DNA from: Saprolegnia diclina VS20
Taxonomy: Eukaryota > Oomycota > Saprolegniomycetes > Saprolegniales > Saprolegniaceae
Length of the DNA stretch: 64,000 bases
Assembly (NCBI RefSeq): GCF_000281045.1
Contig: NW_008246074.1
Span: 926,359 to 990,358, forward strand
Reading direction: 5' to 3'
Positions within the stretch are counted from its first letter, which is position 1. Each line of letters starts with the position of its first letter. The translations under genes and the position numbers were made by a program. This document shows positions 43,801 to 55,535 of the stretch, piece after piece. A model generated the notes under the pieces. The model saw only the letters and a list, made by a program, of their open reading frames with translations, had not been told where the DNA came from and searched no databases.

Positions 43801-46800
43801 CCCCCGGTCGGTGCTTTGCCAAGCTTCTCTCCGAGACGACGTTTGTGCTGGCGTTTGTGCCGTCGCTCGAGTCGGTGCCCACCCCCCGTGGTTGCGACGT
43901 ACCGAGCTCGCCGGTCGCGCTCTCGGAGCGCCTCAAGTGGCTTGCCGGCATGTCGTCGTCGGTCGTGCTCAACGCGCACCACCCCAACCCAATGACGTCC
44001 GCCGACGTTGCACGATTCGAAGCCCGGCGCGCGCTCTTTGAGCCCAAAGCCGACACGTGTTCGTCGTACTTGGCGCTGCCGCTGACCTTTTTCGAGTGCT
44101 CGCTCGATGACAATGCGTCGATGGCGGCCACGTCCGGCTTGGACGTGTACGTCAAGCACCTCAAGGCGGCGCACGAGACCAACTTTGCCCACGGCGTGTA
44201 CCGAGCGCTCCGCGAGCAGCACGTGACGCTGCAGCCGTGCGACTTGCTTCAGGCGCTCTGGAGCTGCCAGCAAGTGGCCATCGACCTCGACGTCTCGTTA
44301 TTGCACCACATGTTGCATTTGCTGCCGTTGGTGCCACGTACGATCGACCCGGCGTTCGACGCGCTCCTCTCGCAGGTGCTGACATCGATCCCGAAGACGC
44401 AGTGGTACTACTTTGCTGCGCAAAACGACGACATTGTCCCGTTCTTTGTCCGCCTCGAGTGCTATCAAGACGACAAGGGCGTCGAGAGCGACGTCGACGG
44501 CGCCGGCCGCCCGCGCTCCAACAGCGTCCGCGTCCTCTCGGACACGCAGCAGTTCACCGACGTGCTCACGTCGATGCTATGCGCCGCAAACTGCGTGCCG
44601 TCGCAGTCGTCGTCGGATGAGGACGATGACGCGTCAAACGAGGCGACCGAGAGCAAGGTGACGACGCTGGAGGCCGACGTCTTGGCGGTCGTCGACGCCT
44701 TGCGCGGGCCGCGACATCCGAAAACGTACTTGCGTCTTGTGGTCATGACGCTGCCGCCGGACCCGCTTTTGAAGAAGGACATGGACGAGACGGTCCTGCC
44801 GCCGACGCAGCACCAAGTGTTTCAGGACCTCCGCTTGCGTCTCCAAGAGCTCTGCGCTGTCCAGGTGCTCGGGATGCTGCAGTGCTTGCCGACGCTCACA
44901 CCGGCGCTCGGGTCGCTCGTGCAACTGCTGTTTTTGGAGCTCCCGACGACGTCGCTTCGACGTGTTCAGTACCCGCTCGAGTTTTTGCCCGTCGACGGCG
45001 TTGTCTCTGCCATATCGCTCTTCCGAACGCAGCTGCTGGCGAGCCACGTGCTGCCGCTGCAAGCGTGCAACGACCTCTATTTCGTCGTGTCGGACGCGCC
45101 GTACTGGGCCTTCTTTGCGGTCGACGACGCCAATACGACGGTGTGGCTGCACTTGCACGTGGCGCCAAGTGCGGGCGTCGACGAAGTGTCGCTTTTGACG
45201 CAGTTGCACCTCGGTGTCCTAGCAGTCGCCAAGCAAGTCAACCAGATCATTTTGCTCCAGCAACTGCACGAATCCCGGAGCTGTTCGTCGCTCTTGCTCA
45301 AGTCGTCGTCGTCGACAACGACACCGTCGCACTCGTCGTCGTTTGACGCGGCCGTTGCGTCGTCGTCGTTCTTTTGGCCCGGCCAGTTTGAGTGCGTGTG
45401 CCAGTTCCGACGGAGCTTCAAGCTCCAGGACCGCCTCATTCCGAGCGTGACGCTCAACAACGTGTGCACGGCGGCCCTCGAGCAGTTCCAGGTCCATAAT
45501 CGACCGCACATGTTTGTCTACAAGGACAAGGCAGGCCACGTGTTTTACATGCTCCTGACGCTGCACGAAGCGACGCGGCAGGTGGAGCTCACCGTCTACG
45601 GCATCTGCGCGCCGTCGGACGAGGTCACGATCGAGCTCTGCCGCGTCCTCGAGCGCAAGATTGACGAAGCGACGCAGCTGATTCTGATGAAGCTACTGGC
45701 GCGCAACGCCAAGTTCCCGTTGGTGGCCACCGACGTGCAGTTTCTGTGTCCCGACGTTGCGGCGCCGACGCACGTCACGTCGTTTGCGCTGCCGACCCCT
45801 GTGCGCGACCCAATTGTCCTGCTCCACCTCATCAAGGACAAGATGACCGAACCGTCGTACGCCCGGTCGATGCCGCCCACACCGTCGATCGACGTCAACG
45901 TGCTGCACCCGGCGTATGTGTTTGGCGCCAAGAAGCAGCATGAAGCACCGTCGTCGCCCGTGTGCTGGACAGCCGATGCGGGTCGTCTCGAGTCGACACC
46001 GACGCATTCGTTTGTCCTCAACATGAACCCCGAGTTTGGCGCGCGCTCGGGCTTTGTGACGTCGTGTGGCAAGGGCCTCGCGCTCGTGCACATGGACTTG
46101 CTCGACGGCGCGTCCGTCGTGCACCATGCACCCACCGGTACCGTACCTCCTTGCAGAAGCGTAGAGACCGAGCGCATTCTCGATAGGTTGCTTCGCGCCG
46201 CCTGGTACGGTCTGGTCGCAGGTCCTGAGTGCATCACCGTCACCGTCGTCGTCGTCACCGTCGTCGTCGTCGTCGTCGTCCTTGCCCACGGGGTTCCACG
46301 TTCGCTTTCGCGTCTACGTGCGCGGCCATCTCAACTGCGCGGTGTTATCCGAGATCTTTGTGCTCTCGGTCAAGCAGGTACTGCAGCGTCTCCTTGCTAC
46401 ATGGAGTAAGACGCGATCGATGAATGCTGCTCGATAGGCGCTGTACGAGTATGCACTGGAGGCCATGTTGGCCGAGCCGTCGACGTCGTCCGTGTACCCG
46501 GCGACGATGCTGACCGAAGTGCAACGGCTCTTGAAGGACGCGGCGCAGCTCACGACGACGACGGCGGTTCTCTTGACGCAGACGCAAGTGCTGCCGACGT
46601 ACGAGATTCCGCACATTGTCAAGCAAGTAGCGTCGTTGCTGCAGTGCTTGCCGTCGTCGCACTGGTGCGCCTTCTACCATGTCTCTCAAACACTGTCCTA
46701 TCGTCGTATGTGTAGGCCGTCGACGTACTACCAGTCGACGCCGTCGTCCCCGTGTGCGCTCTTTGACGCCGACTCGTCGGTGGTCGCGTCGACGTATACA

Positions 46801-49800
46801 TTTCGCGACACGTTTGTCCTTGTGTGTCCGCGGCCGCCACCGACAGTGTTCTCTCCGCCCGAGGACCCACAGCCGCTCCCCAAGACGAGCTCGATGCACT
46901 CGCTCGCCAGCGTCGACACGGTCACGAGCAGCTTGCCGTCGCCGATGGCGTCACCACGGCACCCGCCGATGCCGATGGCCAAAGAATACTCGCTCCACGA
47001 TGCCATGTTGCACCCGACGCTCGGCGTCCTCGGGCGCCGGCACCTCTTTTACGCGGTGCAGATCTCGCACCACGGGCTCTCACTGCTGAGCTACAACGTG
47101 CACCCGTCGGCGCTCGAGTCGCTCTGTCTCGGCATCTCGAAAGCGCTCTCGTGGTGTGCGCTGCGGCAGTCCCTCTTGAGCAGCATCCTCTTTCAAAAGC
47201 GGGGCTTTGCGTTGGCCGCGCCGACGCAGTGCATTGTGCTGCAACCGACGTCGCTCGTCGAGCGCCGGGCGCCGGTCCTTGGAAAGAACCCGTTGCACTT
47301 GGCGCGGGATGTGGTGCATGGCACGATCGTGTTTACGCCGCAGATCTTTGGCGTCGTCTTGGAGCACACAACCGCGCCGCGGTCGCTCGTGACGTCGACG
47401 TTCCGGGCAATTGAAGGCATGGGCCTCGCCGAGTATCTGCGCGAGACCGGCACGTACATTGAAGACCTCTCGGTGCGACCCCGCGCGATCTCGGGCACCG
47501 CCGACAAGCTTGAGCACTCGGCCGTCTCGACGCCCATGTCGACGTCGTCGGCGACGTCGTCCATGTCGTCGGCGCCCACGCTCTCGTCGTCGTCGTCCGG
47601 GCGGTCGCTGACCGTGCCGGCGCCGGTTGCCGCGCCGATCGTGCGCAAGCCGGCGAACGCGACGAACGCGCTCATGGCCGCCCGCGCCCGCGCCCGAGGT
47701 CCGTTGAAAGGGCCGTCGGGGGCGACGCCGCCGAGCGCCACCGGTTCGGACGACGGCAACGACAACAAACCGCCGCCCGCGTGGTCGCTGACGCTCAACA
47801 AGGACGCGATCCCGCCCCGTGTGAGTAAGAACAAGGCGTCGCCGGTCGTCCCGTCGGCCGCTGCACTTGCGACGCGGCGGCCGTCGGGGCCGTTGCCGCA
47901 GCACCCGGAGATGACCAAACCGCTGTTGACGACCACGACCAGTGGCAATACCCAAGCCACCAAGGACACGTCGCTCGCGTGGCGCAGTGCGCTCAAGACG
48001 CTGCTGCCGTCGTCGTTTAGCCACTACCACCGCGACGACCGCGACGTCGAAGGCTCGACAAAAGCTAAAGACCCGCTCGTCTTCCACGGCGTCAACTTGC
48101 GCTCGGCACTGGACTTTCACGCGTCGCACCGGTCGAGCTACACGATGGTGTACGGTCTCTTCAAAGGGCTCATGAATTCGACGTCGGTCGTGCCGGCGCC
48201 CGACACGCTCCGCAAGCTCGTCGACTGCAGTCGGCTCATTGGCCATCGGCAGCTCGCAGTGTCGTTCAGTGGCGCGTTGCCGCGCCGGACGACGGCGCCG
48301 TCCCACGACATTCTCTCGTTGCTGGCGTACGAGATCCAGTTTATCTTCAACAACCTCTTTGGCAGCATTGCGCGGCTGCACGTCGACGATCTGCTGTGCA
48401 CTGAAGGCATGCCGGCCAGCGCCGCCTACAGTCAATTCACGACCTTTTGCACTCGGGCGACCGCGAGTCTCGGTCGGCGCCACGCCGCCGACGTCGGTCA
48501 GCTCCTCGTGACGCATCTGCGTCAGCATGGACTGCGACCGCTCCACGACGTGACGCAAAATGGCGTTGGTGTGTACGGAAAAAAGGCCGACGGCGTCGCA
48601 GGGCTCATTTTGATCGAGCTGTCGCAGTCCAAGTCGCACCACGTTGGCGTCCGCGCGTACTTTGTCTCGGAGCGCGACGTCGTGAGCTTGGACGCCGGTC
48701 GGCATTTGCCGCAGTCGAGCTACCCGGTCCTGTCGCGCGCCGACCTCGTCTCGACCTTCCAAGCGATCGCGCGCGCGACCAACGTCCGACGCCTCGTGTA
48801 CGATTACGTGATATCGGACCTCCACGCGTTCGTCTTGCACACGTTGTCGGTGTCGACGACCGCGCTCCAGGCGCACGTGGCCTTTGGCGACCCGTCGACG
48901 TCGGTTGTGCGCAACGTCGTCGGCACGATGAATGCGTTTCTCGAAGCGTACCCGTCGGCGCCAGAGAGCGCGGTGTATGGCCTGCAAGCGTGGGAGTTTG
49001 TCGTCGAGAACGTCGCGACGTTGCTGCGCTACATTGCGTGCCATGCGACGCGGTACTATGTGAGCGACCTCCTCATCTTTGGGACGCCCGATGCGATCGC
49101 CACCAAGAGCGCGACCGGTCGGTTCATCAAAGACTTCAACGAACAACCGATCGCGCTCGACAGTACGCCGTATACGCTCGTGCTCACGAGCTCGTCCCAA
49201 AACACGCTCAAGGTCTACGCGCTGCATACGACCGACGCGCTCTCGCACCTCTGGGAACACGTCGAGGTACGTGCTTTGTATCAACGTATCAAGATCAAGC
49301 CATGAGTAGCTGTTTGTGATGGAGCTCATGCGTGTCGCGAGCGTCGACTATAAGCGCGACATTCTCTGGTCGCGGCTCCTCTTTGGGGCGGCGCAGACGG
49401 GGCTCGAAGCGCCGCCGTGCGAAGTCGACGTGCAGCAACTGGAAGACTGCCTCGCGCTCTCTGTGCGGACGCCATTTGACCGGTAGCAATACATTTGCAT
49501 AGCCATGTCGGCTAACTGTATGGCGATAGCATTGACCCGGTGCTCACAGAGCTCCTCGCCGTGACGCAGGTCGACTGGTCCGAGTTCCTCGGGCTTCTCA
49601 AAGTCGTGCACAAGGTACATCGTACCTCGATGAAGTCCTCTTCGGTTTCGACAAAGCGCTTTTGTAGGAGGGGATGCGCGAGTACCAGTTCCACAGCCGA
49701 CGCCATGTGCTCCTCATGTGTGAGAGCGCGCGGGACATTATGATTCACATCTACCACGACGACGTCTCGGGCCTCCTCTCGATGGAGATTTGCCGACGTG

Positions 49801-49901
49801 AAGAGCCTGCGAGCGGCGCCCTCTCGCACGAACAGCGCCAAACCGTGCGCGACCTTGTCAACCACATCGTCTACTGGCTCTGGACCCAAGTGACGACCTA
49901 A
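40814..49901 (+). CDS. SZT2: SZT2, KICSTOR-type regulator of TORC1
   Basis: Seven exons (40814-41674, 41718-46137, 46187-46377, 46438-49266, 49310-49482, 49530-49614, 49668-49901), introns of 43-60 nt, encode 2930 aa. All phases agree. The N-terminal ~330 residues form a vWA-like region as in SZT2: YRVVICLDASPSSLSIDP, LVLVTDGVVDLPHVYAYD, then across intron 1 HCSFGYVPDTDLLRYVTAAT, closely matching the animal SZT2 CSFGHVP segment. The C-terminus (HVLLMCESARDIMIHIYHDD, QRQTVRDLVNHIVYWLW) also fits. In animals SZT2 holds KICSTOR together and recruits GATOR1 to lysosomes, so TORC1 is shut off when amino acids are low. The protein is 15 percent shorter than human SZT2 and has Ser- and Asp-rich linkers. 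Confidence 0.85.
46234..46281 (+). repeat. TCG/TCACCG microsatellite inside SZT2
   Basis: Repeats of TCACCG and TCG encode a run of Ser and Pro in SZT2 exon 3. In the wrong frame it reads as poly-Val, which hides the correct exon. Similar but shorter GTC/GAC runs are scattered through the gene. Confidence 0.8.
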
Positions 49902-49966
49902 GATCGTTGCGCTTTTTCTCAAGTCGAGTATGTTGTTGGACGTGTGTATATTACAGTGGTGGGCGG

Positions 49967-52567
49967 CTATGGCAGTAACTTGTCTTTGGCCATTTGGAGA
50001 AAGAGCCGCTTGAAGCCGTGCGAGTACGTGCGCGGTGAAAACTTGGCGACGGGCAGCTCCCGTGACGTCCTCGGCTGCCGCGACCGCAGTGACGCTTCGG
50101 ACCGCCCCGACCGAAGCGACGACCGACTCGTGCTCGATGTCGACGGCTCGGGTGTCGACGGGCGACGCGACGGCCGTGGCGACGTTGGCCGACTCGCACT
50201 CGACGATGGCGACGACGGCCGGCGAGAGCTTGGCGATACTGGTCGACGAAAACTTGGGGACGATGGCCGGGTCGACGTAAAAGAGGCCACGGACCGTGAT
50301 CGCGCGGCCGACGACGGACGCTCGCTACTGGCGTCGGTCGCATCGTAGTCGTCGTCGGGCTCGCTGGGTGTTTCGTCCACCTCGACATCGTCGTCGTCGT
50401 CGTTGTCATCGTCGGTGTCGGCGGCGTGGGGGGTACGGGCGTGGTGGGCCTCAATCTTTCTTCGCCACAGCATGTGGGACTCGCGCTTGGCTTTTTGCAG
50501 CGGAAGGCGCGAGCCAGCCGAGACCGGTCGCGCCGTGGCTGGTCGGTCGTCATGAGCCGTCGACACGCGCGCTGAGAGCGGTCGCATCCCCACTGCACTG
50601 CTCGGTCGTGTCGGTGCCCCGATCGACGCCCTTCGTGGTACGTCCCCAGGCTTGCTCGGACGTCTACAGCTCCATGAGCCGTCCATCCAAACACAGATGT
50701 TGTGTGTACATGTGTTTTCGGGGCGACGACGGGCGGCGACCCGAGGCATTGCTACCGGACGATGACGACGACGACGTGGCCGGTCGCGCCGGCGGTGCCG
50801 ACGTCGGTCGCGGTGGTGTCGCGAGTCGCACCGTACCGTTCTTGGTCAGCGACGCATATGCGATCGCGTCGGCCCCCTTTTGCAGTCGCTCATCGTGCGT
50901 CATGCCCTACCATCGTCATTCGACACTACACACTCATTGATCGTCGTACCCAGACGTCGCCGTCGCCGGTGTAGTCGGGGGCGAGCACGTGCTTGCAAAA
51001 CTCGGCGAGATCGATCGTGCTGCTCTTGTCGGTATCGTAGCGGTCAAAGAGCCCGCGGGCTTGGGCCTCGTTGAGGCGGAAGCCGAGGACGAGGACACCG
51101 CGCGTGAATTCGTCAAATGTGATACCGTGGGCCTTCTGAAAGACGCGGTAGACTTGCCGGAACGTGTCCGAGGACTTGGACGTTTTCTGCGTAATGCGCT
51201 CGCGGAGCTTGGTTTGAATCGCGTCGAGGCTCCAGTGGTCGATGTTGACGCGGTTGTAGTAGGCATCTGGCTGGAGTTGCTTGCGCTAATTCCATTTCGA
51301 TAAACTCCTTTGCTTCTTAGCGAGTGCGTACCAACGCGTCTTGGCGCGCCATCTCGTCGGCTTCGGCGACCCACGTCCCCTTGGTGTAGTCGGGCGGGAG
51401 CACGCCGCGCACAAATTCGTTGAGGTCAATGTCGCCGCTGCCGTCGAGATCGTACTTTTGAAAGAGCTTCATGGTCGACGCGCGGGGCAGGTCCAGGCCG
51501 AGCTCGGCGAGCGCGTCGTGGAACTCGTGCGCGCGGATGCCGCTGGTCTTTTTAAATATCTGCAGCGCCTGCCGAAAGCAGTCGGACGACCGCGACGTGT
51601 GCTGCTCGATCTTCTCCCGGAGCTTGCGCTCCATGTCTTCGATCGTCCAGGAGGCCTCGACGCTGTGGACGGCCGCCGCGTAGCGCAGTCGCCGGACGTC
51701 CTCGCGTTTCTGGCGCTCGATTTGGGCTTGAATGTACGTGGCCGAGTAGTCGTCGATCGTAATGCCTTGGACAAACTCGTTGAGGTCGAGGTCGCCCGAG
51801 TGATTTGCGTCAAACATCGCAAAGAGCTCTTGGGCTTGCGACGACGTGAGACGAAAGCCCATGCGGAGGAGCCCTTCGTGAAACTCGTCGAGCGTAATAC
51901 CCGACGCTTTTGTAAAGATCATGAACGCTTGTCGGAACCGGTCCGAGCCCTTCGACGTGCGCTGGTCGATCTTCTCCCGTATCCGCTTGATGATTTCGGG
52001 CAACGGAAGGTTGTCGCCGACCATCACCTCGTGCTGCGCCCGCGCCGGGTGGTGGTGCAACTGCATCGGCTTGTGCGCGAGACGATCGGGCTGCGCGAGG
52101 ACCGGTGGCGCCACCTGGTTGGGCACACGGAGTGGCGACGTTAGTGCGATGGCTGCGACGGGTGCACTCAAGGCGGCGCCTTTCTTCTTCTTAAGCAGCG
52201 TTGTCGAGGTCACGTGCTGGCGCTTCCCGCGTGGCGTGCCAAAGACTCCGCGCTTGAACTTGGCGCGATCGAGCGTACCCGTGGCGTCCGAGTCGTAGAG
52301 GTGGAAGAGCGCGTAGCTCTGCTGGCGGTTGGCGCAGATGCGAAACTTGAGCAATAGCGAGTGAAAAGCGTTGGGCGAGATCGCGTCCGAGCTCGTAAAG
52401 AGCTCGAACGCCTTCTCGACGCGCTCGTTCTCGACCGGGATGAGCGCTTCGAGCTTGGACCGGAGCTTCCGCGTGAGCACGTCGAGGACCGTGGACCCGG
52501 CCCGAGGATCGTGGACCGGGCGCCTCGTCACGCAGCTCGCGCCGACGACGCCTCCGAGGCCCGACAT
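49967..52567 (-). CDS. Four-module EF-hand calcium-binding protein
   Basis: Four exons (52567-51332, 51285-50950, 50906-50710, 50663-49967), introns of 46, 43 and 46 nt with GTAC donors, encode 821 aa. The first ~520 residues consist of four modules of ~100 aa, each with a helical REKI(D/E)Q-TS-SD-FRQ block, a DEFH-type helix and an EF-hand. The calcium loops are DSDATGTLDRAK (position 12 Lys, probably not binding), DANHSGDLDLNE, DLDGSGDIDLNE and DTDKSSTIDLAE, the last three with good ligands. The C-terminal 300 residues are low complexity: Ser/Pro/Arg-rich with an acidic DDDNDDDDD patch. It resembles flagellar or cytoskeletal calmodulin-like proteins. Its stop lies 65 bp from the SZT2 stop. 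Confidence 0.88.
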
Positions 52568-53224
52568 CGTGGGCTGCGAACGAGTCGGTTGTTGTTTCTT
52601 GATGGCACCGAGGCCCTATTCTTGGCGCGCTAACTTTAGGCTTGAAACACCCTTTCGCACGCGTATCCGGATGACACGCGACGATCGTATCCGGATGACC
52701 CACTTCAAGTTGAATCGTCGTCGTCGAGCAGCGACGAGATGCTATCGCCATGACGCCTTTGGCTGTTGGCACCGCGCTCGCAAGGTAGTTAAACAAGGAA
52801 AACCTTACCATTTGATTATGCTCGAAGGTCGTAGGGCTGACCGATGTAGACGGGATGTCGAGTGCCATCGTGGTAGGGTTCGTTGAGGCTATGTGTTGTC
52901 GAGAAGTTCTCGTCGTCGTCGCAGCAGTATCCGTGCACGACTCTGCCATCTCATTTGTACTGGCGTTGGGTCCAAGGTGGATGGCGGAGGCTGTAGGTAT
53001 TTGCTTGTTTTGGCTGGGGCGATACGGTGGTCCGATGCTGTCGACGTGGCAGCGTGCTGGTGGTTTGTACGAGTCGCCAACATCGTCGCAGGGCGTCGAG
53101 ACAGAGCGTGGCGCCAGAGTGCAATCTTCGGCCGAGATGGCTTCGATATTATTTGGCTTCGAAAAAAGCACGGAAGATCGCAACACAAAGATTTGCCCAC
53201 TTGCGTTCACGCCACCGAGACGCG
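52568..53224. other. Divergent intergenic region
   Basis: About 660 bp between the EF-hand and LRR starts. Long frames cross it on both strands but with stop-free runs typical of GC-rich DNA and no domain. The ATTTGG/CGGATA-rich segment at 52660-52700 contains a repeated CGTATCCGGATGACNC word (52661 and 52687). Confidence 0.4.
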
Positions 53225-54730
53225 ATGCTGCTCGAACCCGAACTTGTCGAGTACATTGCGGCGTACATTGCGTGCCCGTCGGCATGGCTCGCGTTCCTCT
53301 CGGCGATGCCCCGCTGGTCGCTGCGCCGCCCGCTGCAGAGCCTCCTCCGACTGTACCCGAGCGTGCTCCAGCGCGGCCCGCGCCTCGTGCTGCCCAAGAT
53401 CTCGCCCGATCACGTCGAGGATATTCGTGCTGCCATGCCGCTCTACACAATCGTCGAGCTCTCCGACTGGAGCAACGTGCGCCACGCGATCAACGTGGTC
53501 GTGCCGTCCGTGGACGTTGAGATCGCCAACGTCAAGTCGTTTGATGTGCTCTCGACCGCGATGGCGCGGTGGCCATTGCAGCTCGTCGCGTGCAAGGTCG
53601 ACATTGGACCCGAAGTGCTCTTCTCGTCACTCGACGTGGCGGCCGCGTGCGCCGAGATGCAACGCTCATGTCCGCGCCTAGCGTCCTTGGATCTATGCTG
53701 GCAGCGGCTCATGGCGCCCGCCGAGCAAGACGCGCTCGTCGCCTGCATCTGCGCGTCGTCGCAGCTCACGCACTTGCGCATTGCCTCGTTCATGGCGATC
53801 GTCTTGACCGACGACAACACATGCAAATTGGCGTCGTGGCTCGAACGCGCCCGCTGTGTGCACACGATCGCGTTCGAATCGGTAGCCTTTTCGCTCCAGT
53901 CGGAAAGCGCCGTGTGCCATGCGCTCCGGCGCCACGTGCCAACGCTACGGTCGCTCAAGCTCGCGTTCACACCGTCGCTCGCACGCGCCTTGCTCAACGG
54001 CCGGCAGCTGCCCACGTCGCTGCCACGTCTTGAAATCGTCGGCAGCATCGAGACGGTCGACATTGCGCCGTCCATGGCGGCCATGATGGCCGAGTCGCTC
54101 GCCGAGTCGCACTTGACGCACTGCACGCTTTCGAGCAACCACTGCTTGCACAACCCGAGCGTCGCGGGCCTCATCTTTGGCGCGTTACCGCACATGGTGT
54201 ACCTCCGGCACCTCAATTTGACCTACAACGGACTCGATACGGTCGCGTGCGAGGTGCTTGCCACGACGCTGCCGAAAATACAGCACCTGGTGAGCCTCAA
54301 CGTCGAAAACAACTTTTTGCGCGACGTGGGCTGCGCGATCCTGGCGACGGCGCTTCCGCACTGCGCCTCGCTCCAGACGCTGCATCTTGGTCATAACTTC
54401 ATTGGCGACGTTGGCGTCCGCGCGCTCTGCATGGCGGTGCGCAGCTCGACGTCGCTGACGACGCTGACGCTGGGCGGGAACGAGGTGACGGCCGTCGGCG
54501 CCGCGCAGTTGGCGCGTTTGGTGCAAGAAGCCAAGTGCCCGACGCTGACCACGCTGGACGTGGCACTCAACCCGCACTTGCAAGTCGACGGCGTCTTGCG
54601 GCTCCTGCATGGCGTGCACCACTCGAGCGTCCAGCTCACCGTCTCGGGCTTGGCGCTGCCACCGCGTCAGCTTCGGAAATGTGTGTCCTTGATCGAGCAG
54701 CTCGAACTGCCGGCGACCTTGCTCACGTAG
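53225..54730 (+). CDS. F-box-like leucine-rich-repeat protein
   Basis: An intronless frame of 501 aa from MLLEPELVEYIAAYIACPSA; the helical N-terminus with Pro and Trp (AWLAFLSAMPRW) resembles an F-box. The C-terminal half has RNI/NLRC-type LRRs with ~28-residue spacing: LRHLNLTYNGLDTVACEVLA, LVSLNVENNFLRDVGCAILA, LQTLHLGHNFIGDVGVRALC, LTTLTLGGNEVTAVGAAQLA. It is probably a substrate adaptor or scaffold. Open sequence extends upstream to 53027, but codon use degrades before the chosen ATG. Confidence 0.85.
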   Translation: MLLEPELVEYIAAYIACPSAWLAFLSAMPRWSLRRPLQSLLRLYPSVLQRGPRLVLPKISPDHVEDIRAAMPLYTIVELSDWSNVRHAINVVVPSVDVEIANVKSFDVLSTAMARWPLQLVACKVDIGPEVLFSSLDVAAACAEMQRSCPRLASLDLCWQRLMAPAEQDALVACICASSQLTHLRIASFMAIVLTDDNTCKLASWLERARCVHTIAFESVAFSLQSESAVCHALRRHVPTLRSLKLAFTPSLARALLNGRQLPTSLPRLEIVGSIETVDIAPSMAAMMAESLAESHLTHCTLSSNHCLHNPSVAGLIFGALPHMVYLRHLNLTYNGLDTVACEVLATTLPKIQHLVSLNVENNFLRDVGCAILATALPHCASLQTLHLGHNFIGDVGVRALCMAVRSSTSLTTLTLGGNEVTAVGAAQLARLVQEAKCPTLTTLDVALNPHLQVDGVLRLLHGVHHSSVQLTVSGLALPPRQLRKCVSLIEQLELPATLLT

Positions 54731-55535
54731 CACTTGGTTTCGAGTCTTGTGGTTTATATACTAAATGGTTGTTGCCATAACGTTAGTGTACATTGTACAA
54801 CTTGGTCGGAGCGGACGAATCGACCAGTGACGAATGCACCAAGATAACCGAGAGCGTGGGTTGTATGCGCAGGGACCATTGCGCGCCCAACGGTATAGTT
54901 GCCGGCGAAGAGCATGTCGTGAAGAAGTATGGGTCGCATAGGGTCCCACCGTGCAGTCGAACGATGGGCAAACAAGTAAATGCGACTGACAGCAGTGGAG
55001 GTCGCATCGGGTTGTCAAGATACGACTAAATATGGCATTTGTCGTTAAACGCGGCACATGCCACGTTTAAGAGATTTGCTCATTTCTCTCGTTGGACGCC
55101 GCAGTCGGCAACATGAAGTAGCGCGTCGTGCTCTCCAGCATGCCCTCTATCTGTTCCTAGCGTAGGGAGGACACTCCAAATTTCATCGTGTCTCGGTGCA
55201 AGGAGCGCATTGCGCAGCGCAGCACGCACAATGTCGTATCCGATTGGCCAAAACAATGTGGAAAAGAAACCAATCCAAAGCCTGCATGGTATTTGGACCA
55301 ATCCTCGTCCAGCGCAAACAAGCCTTTCTATTTCGTTCTATTGGGTGCTTGCTTTGTATCTCAACACGATTTCCGACTTACTAAATAGTGTATCGTACAG
55401 TATTTAAACGCTGCATATGAAATTGATGGCAATTCGGTGTTCGACGATGATGCTCCGCCGGTACAGCGCCGTCACGGACGCCGATAGCTCATGCAGCGAG
55501 CCATTAGGTGCACGAAGGAGCGGCTTGGCCGACAC
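54731..55535. promoter_or_regulatory. Intergenic region with CCAAT boxes
   Basis: About 800 bp, AT-richer than the genes. CCAAT words occur at 55243 (ATTGG), 55270, 55298 and 55340 (ATTGG), a cluster of about 100 bp lying 190-290 bp before the GatA start. No gene is seen. A possible earlier start for GatA at 55449 (MMLRRYSAV, presequence-like) is blocked by a stop unless an extra intron exists. Confidence 0.45.

Noticed and set aside
46679-46715. A possible 35-nt intron in SZT2 exon 4 (GTCTCT...GTGTAG)
   Set aside because: Removing 35 nt would break the frame, while reading straight through keeps it, so I treat it as coding.
47080-49329. A 749-codon open frame on the minus strand
   Set aside because: It is antisense to SZT2 exon 4, whose frame has clear homology and consistent splicing; the minus reading is Arg-rich low complexity caused by GC-ending codons.
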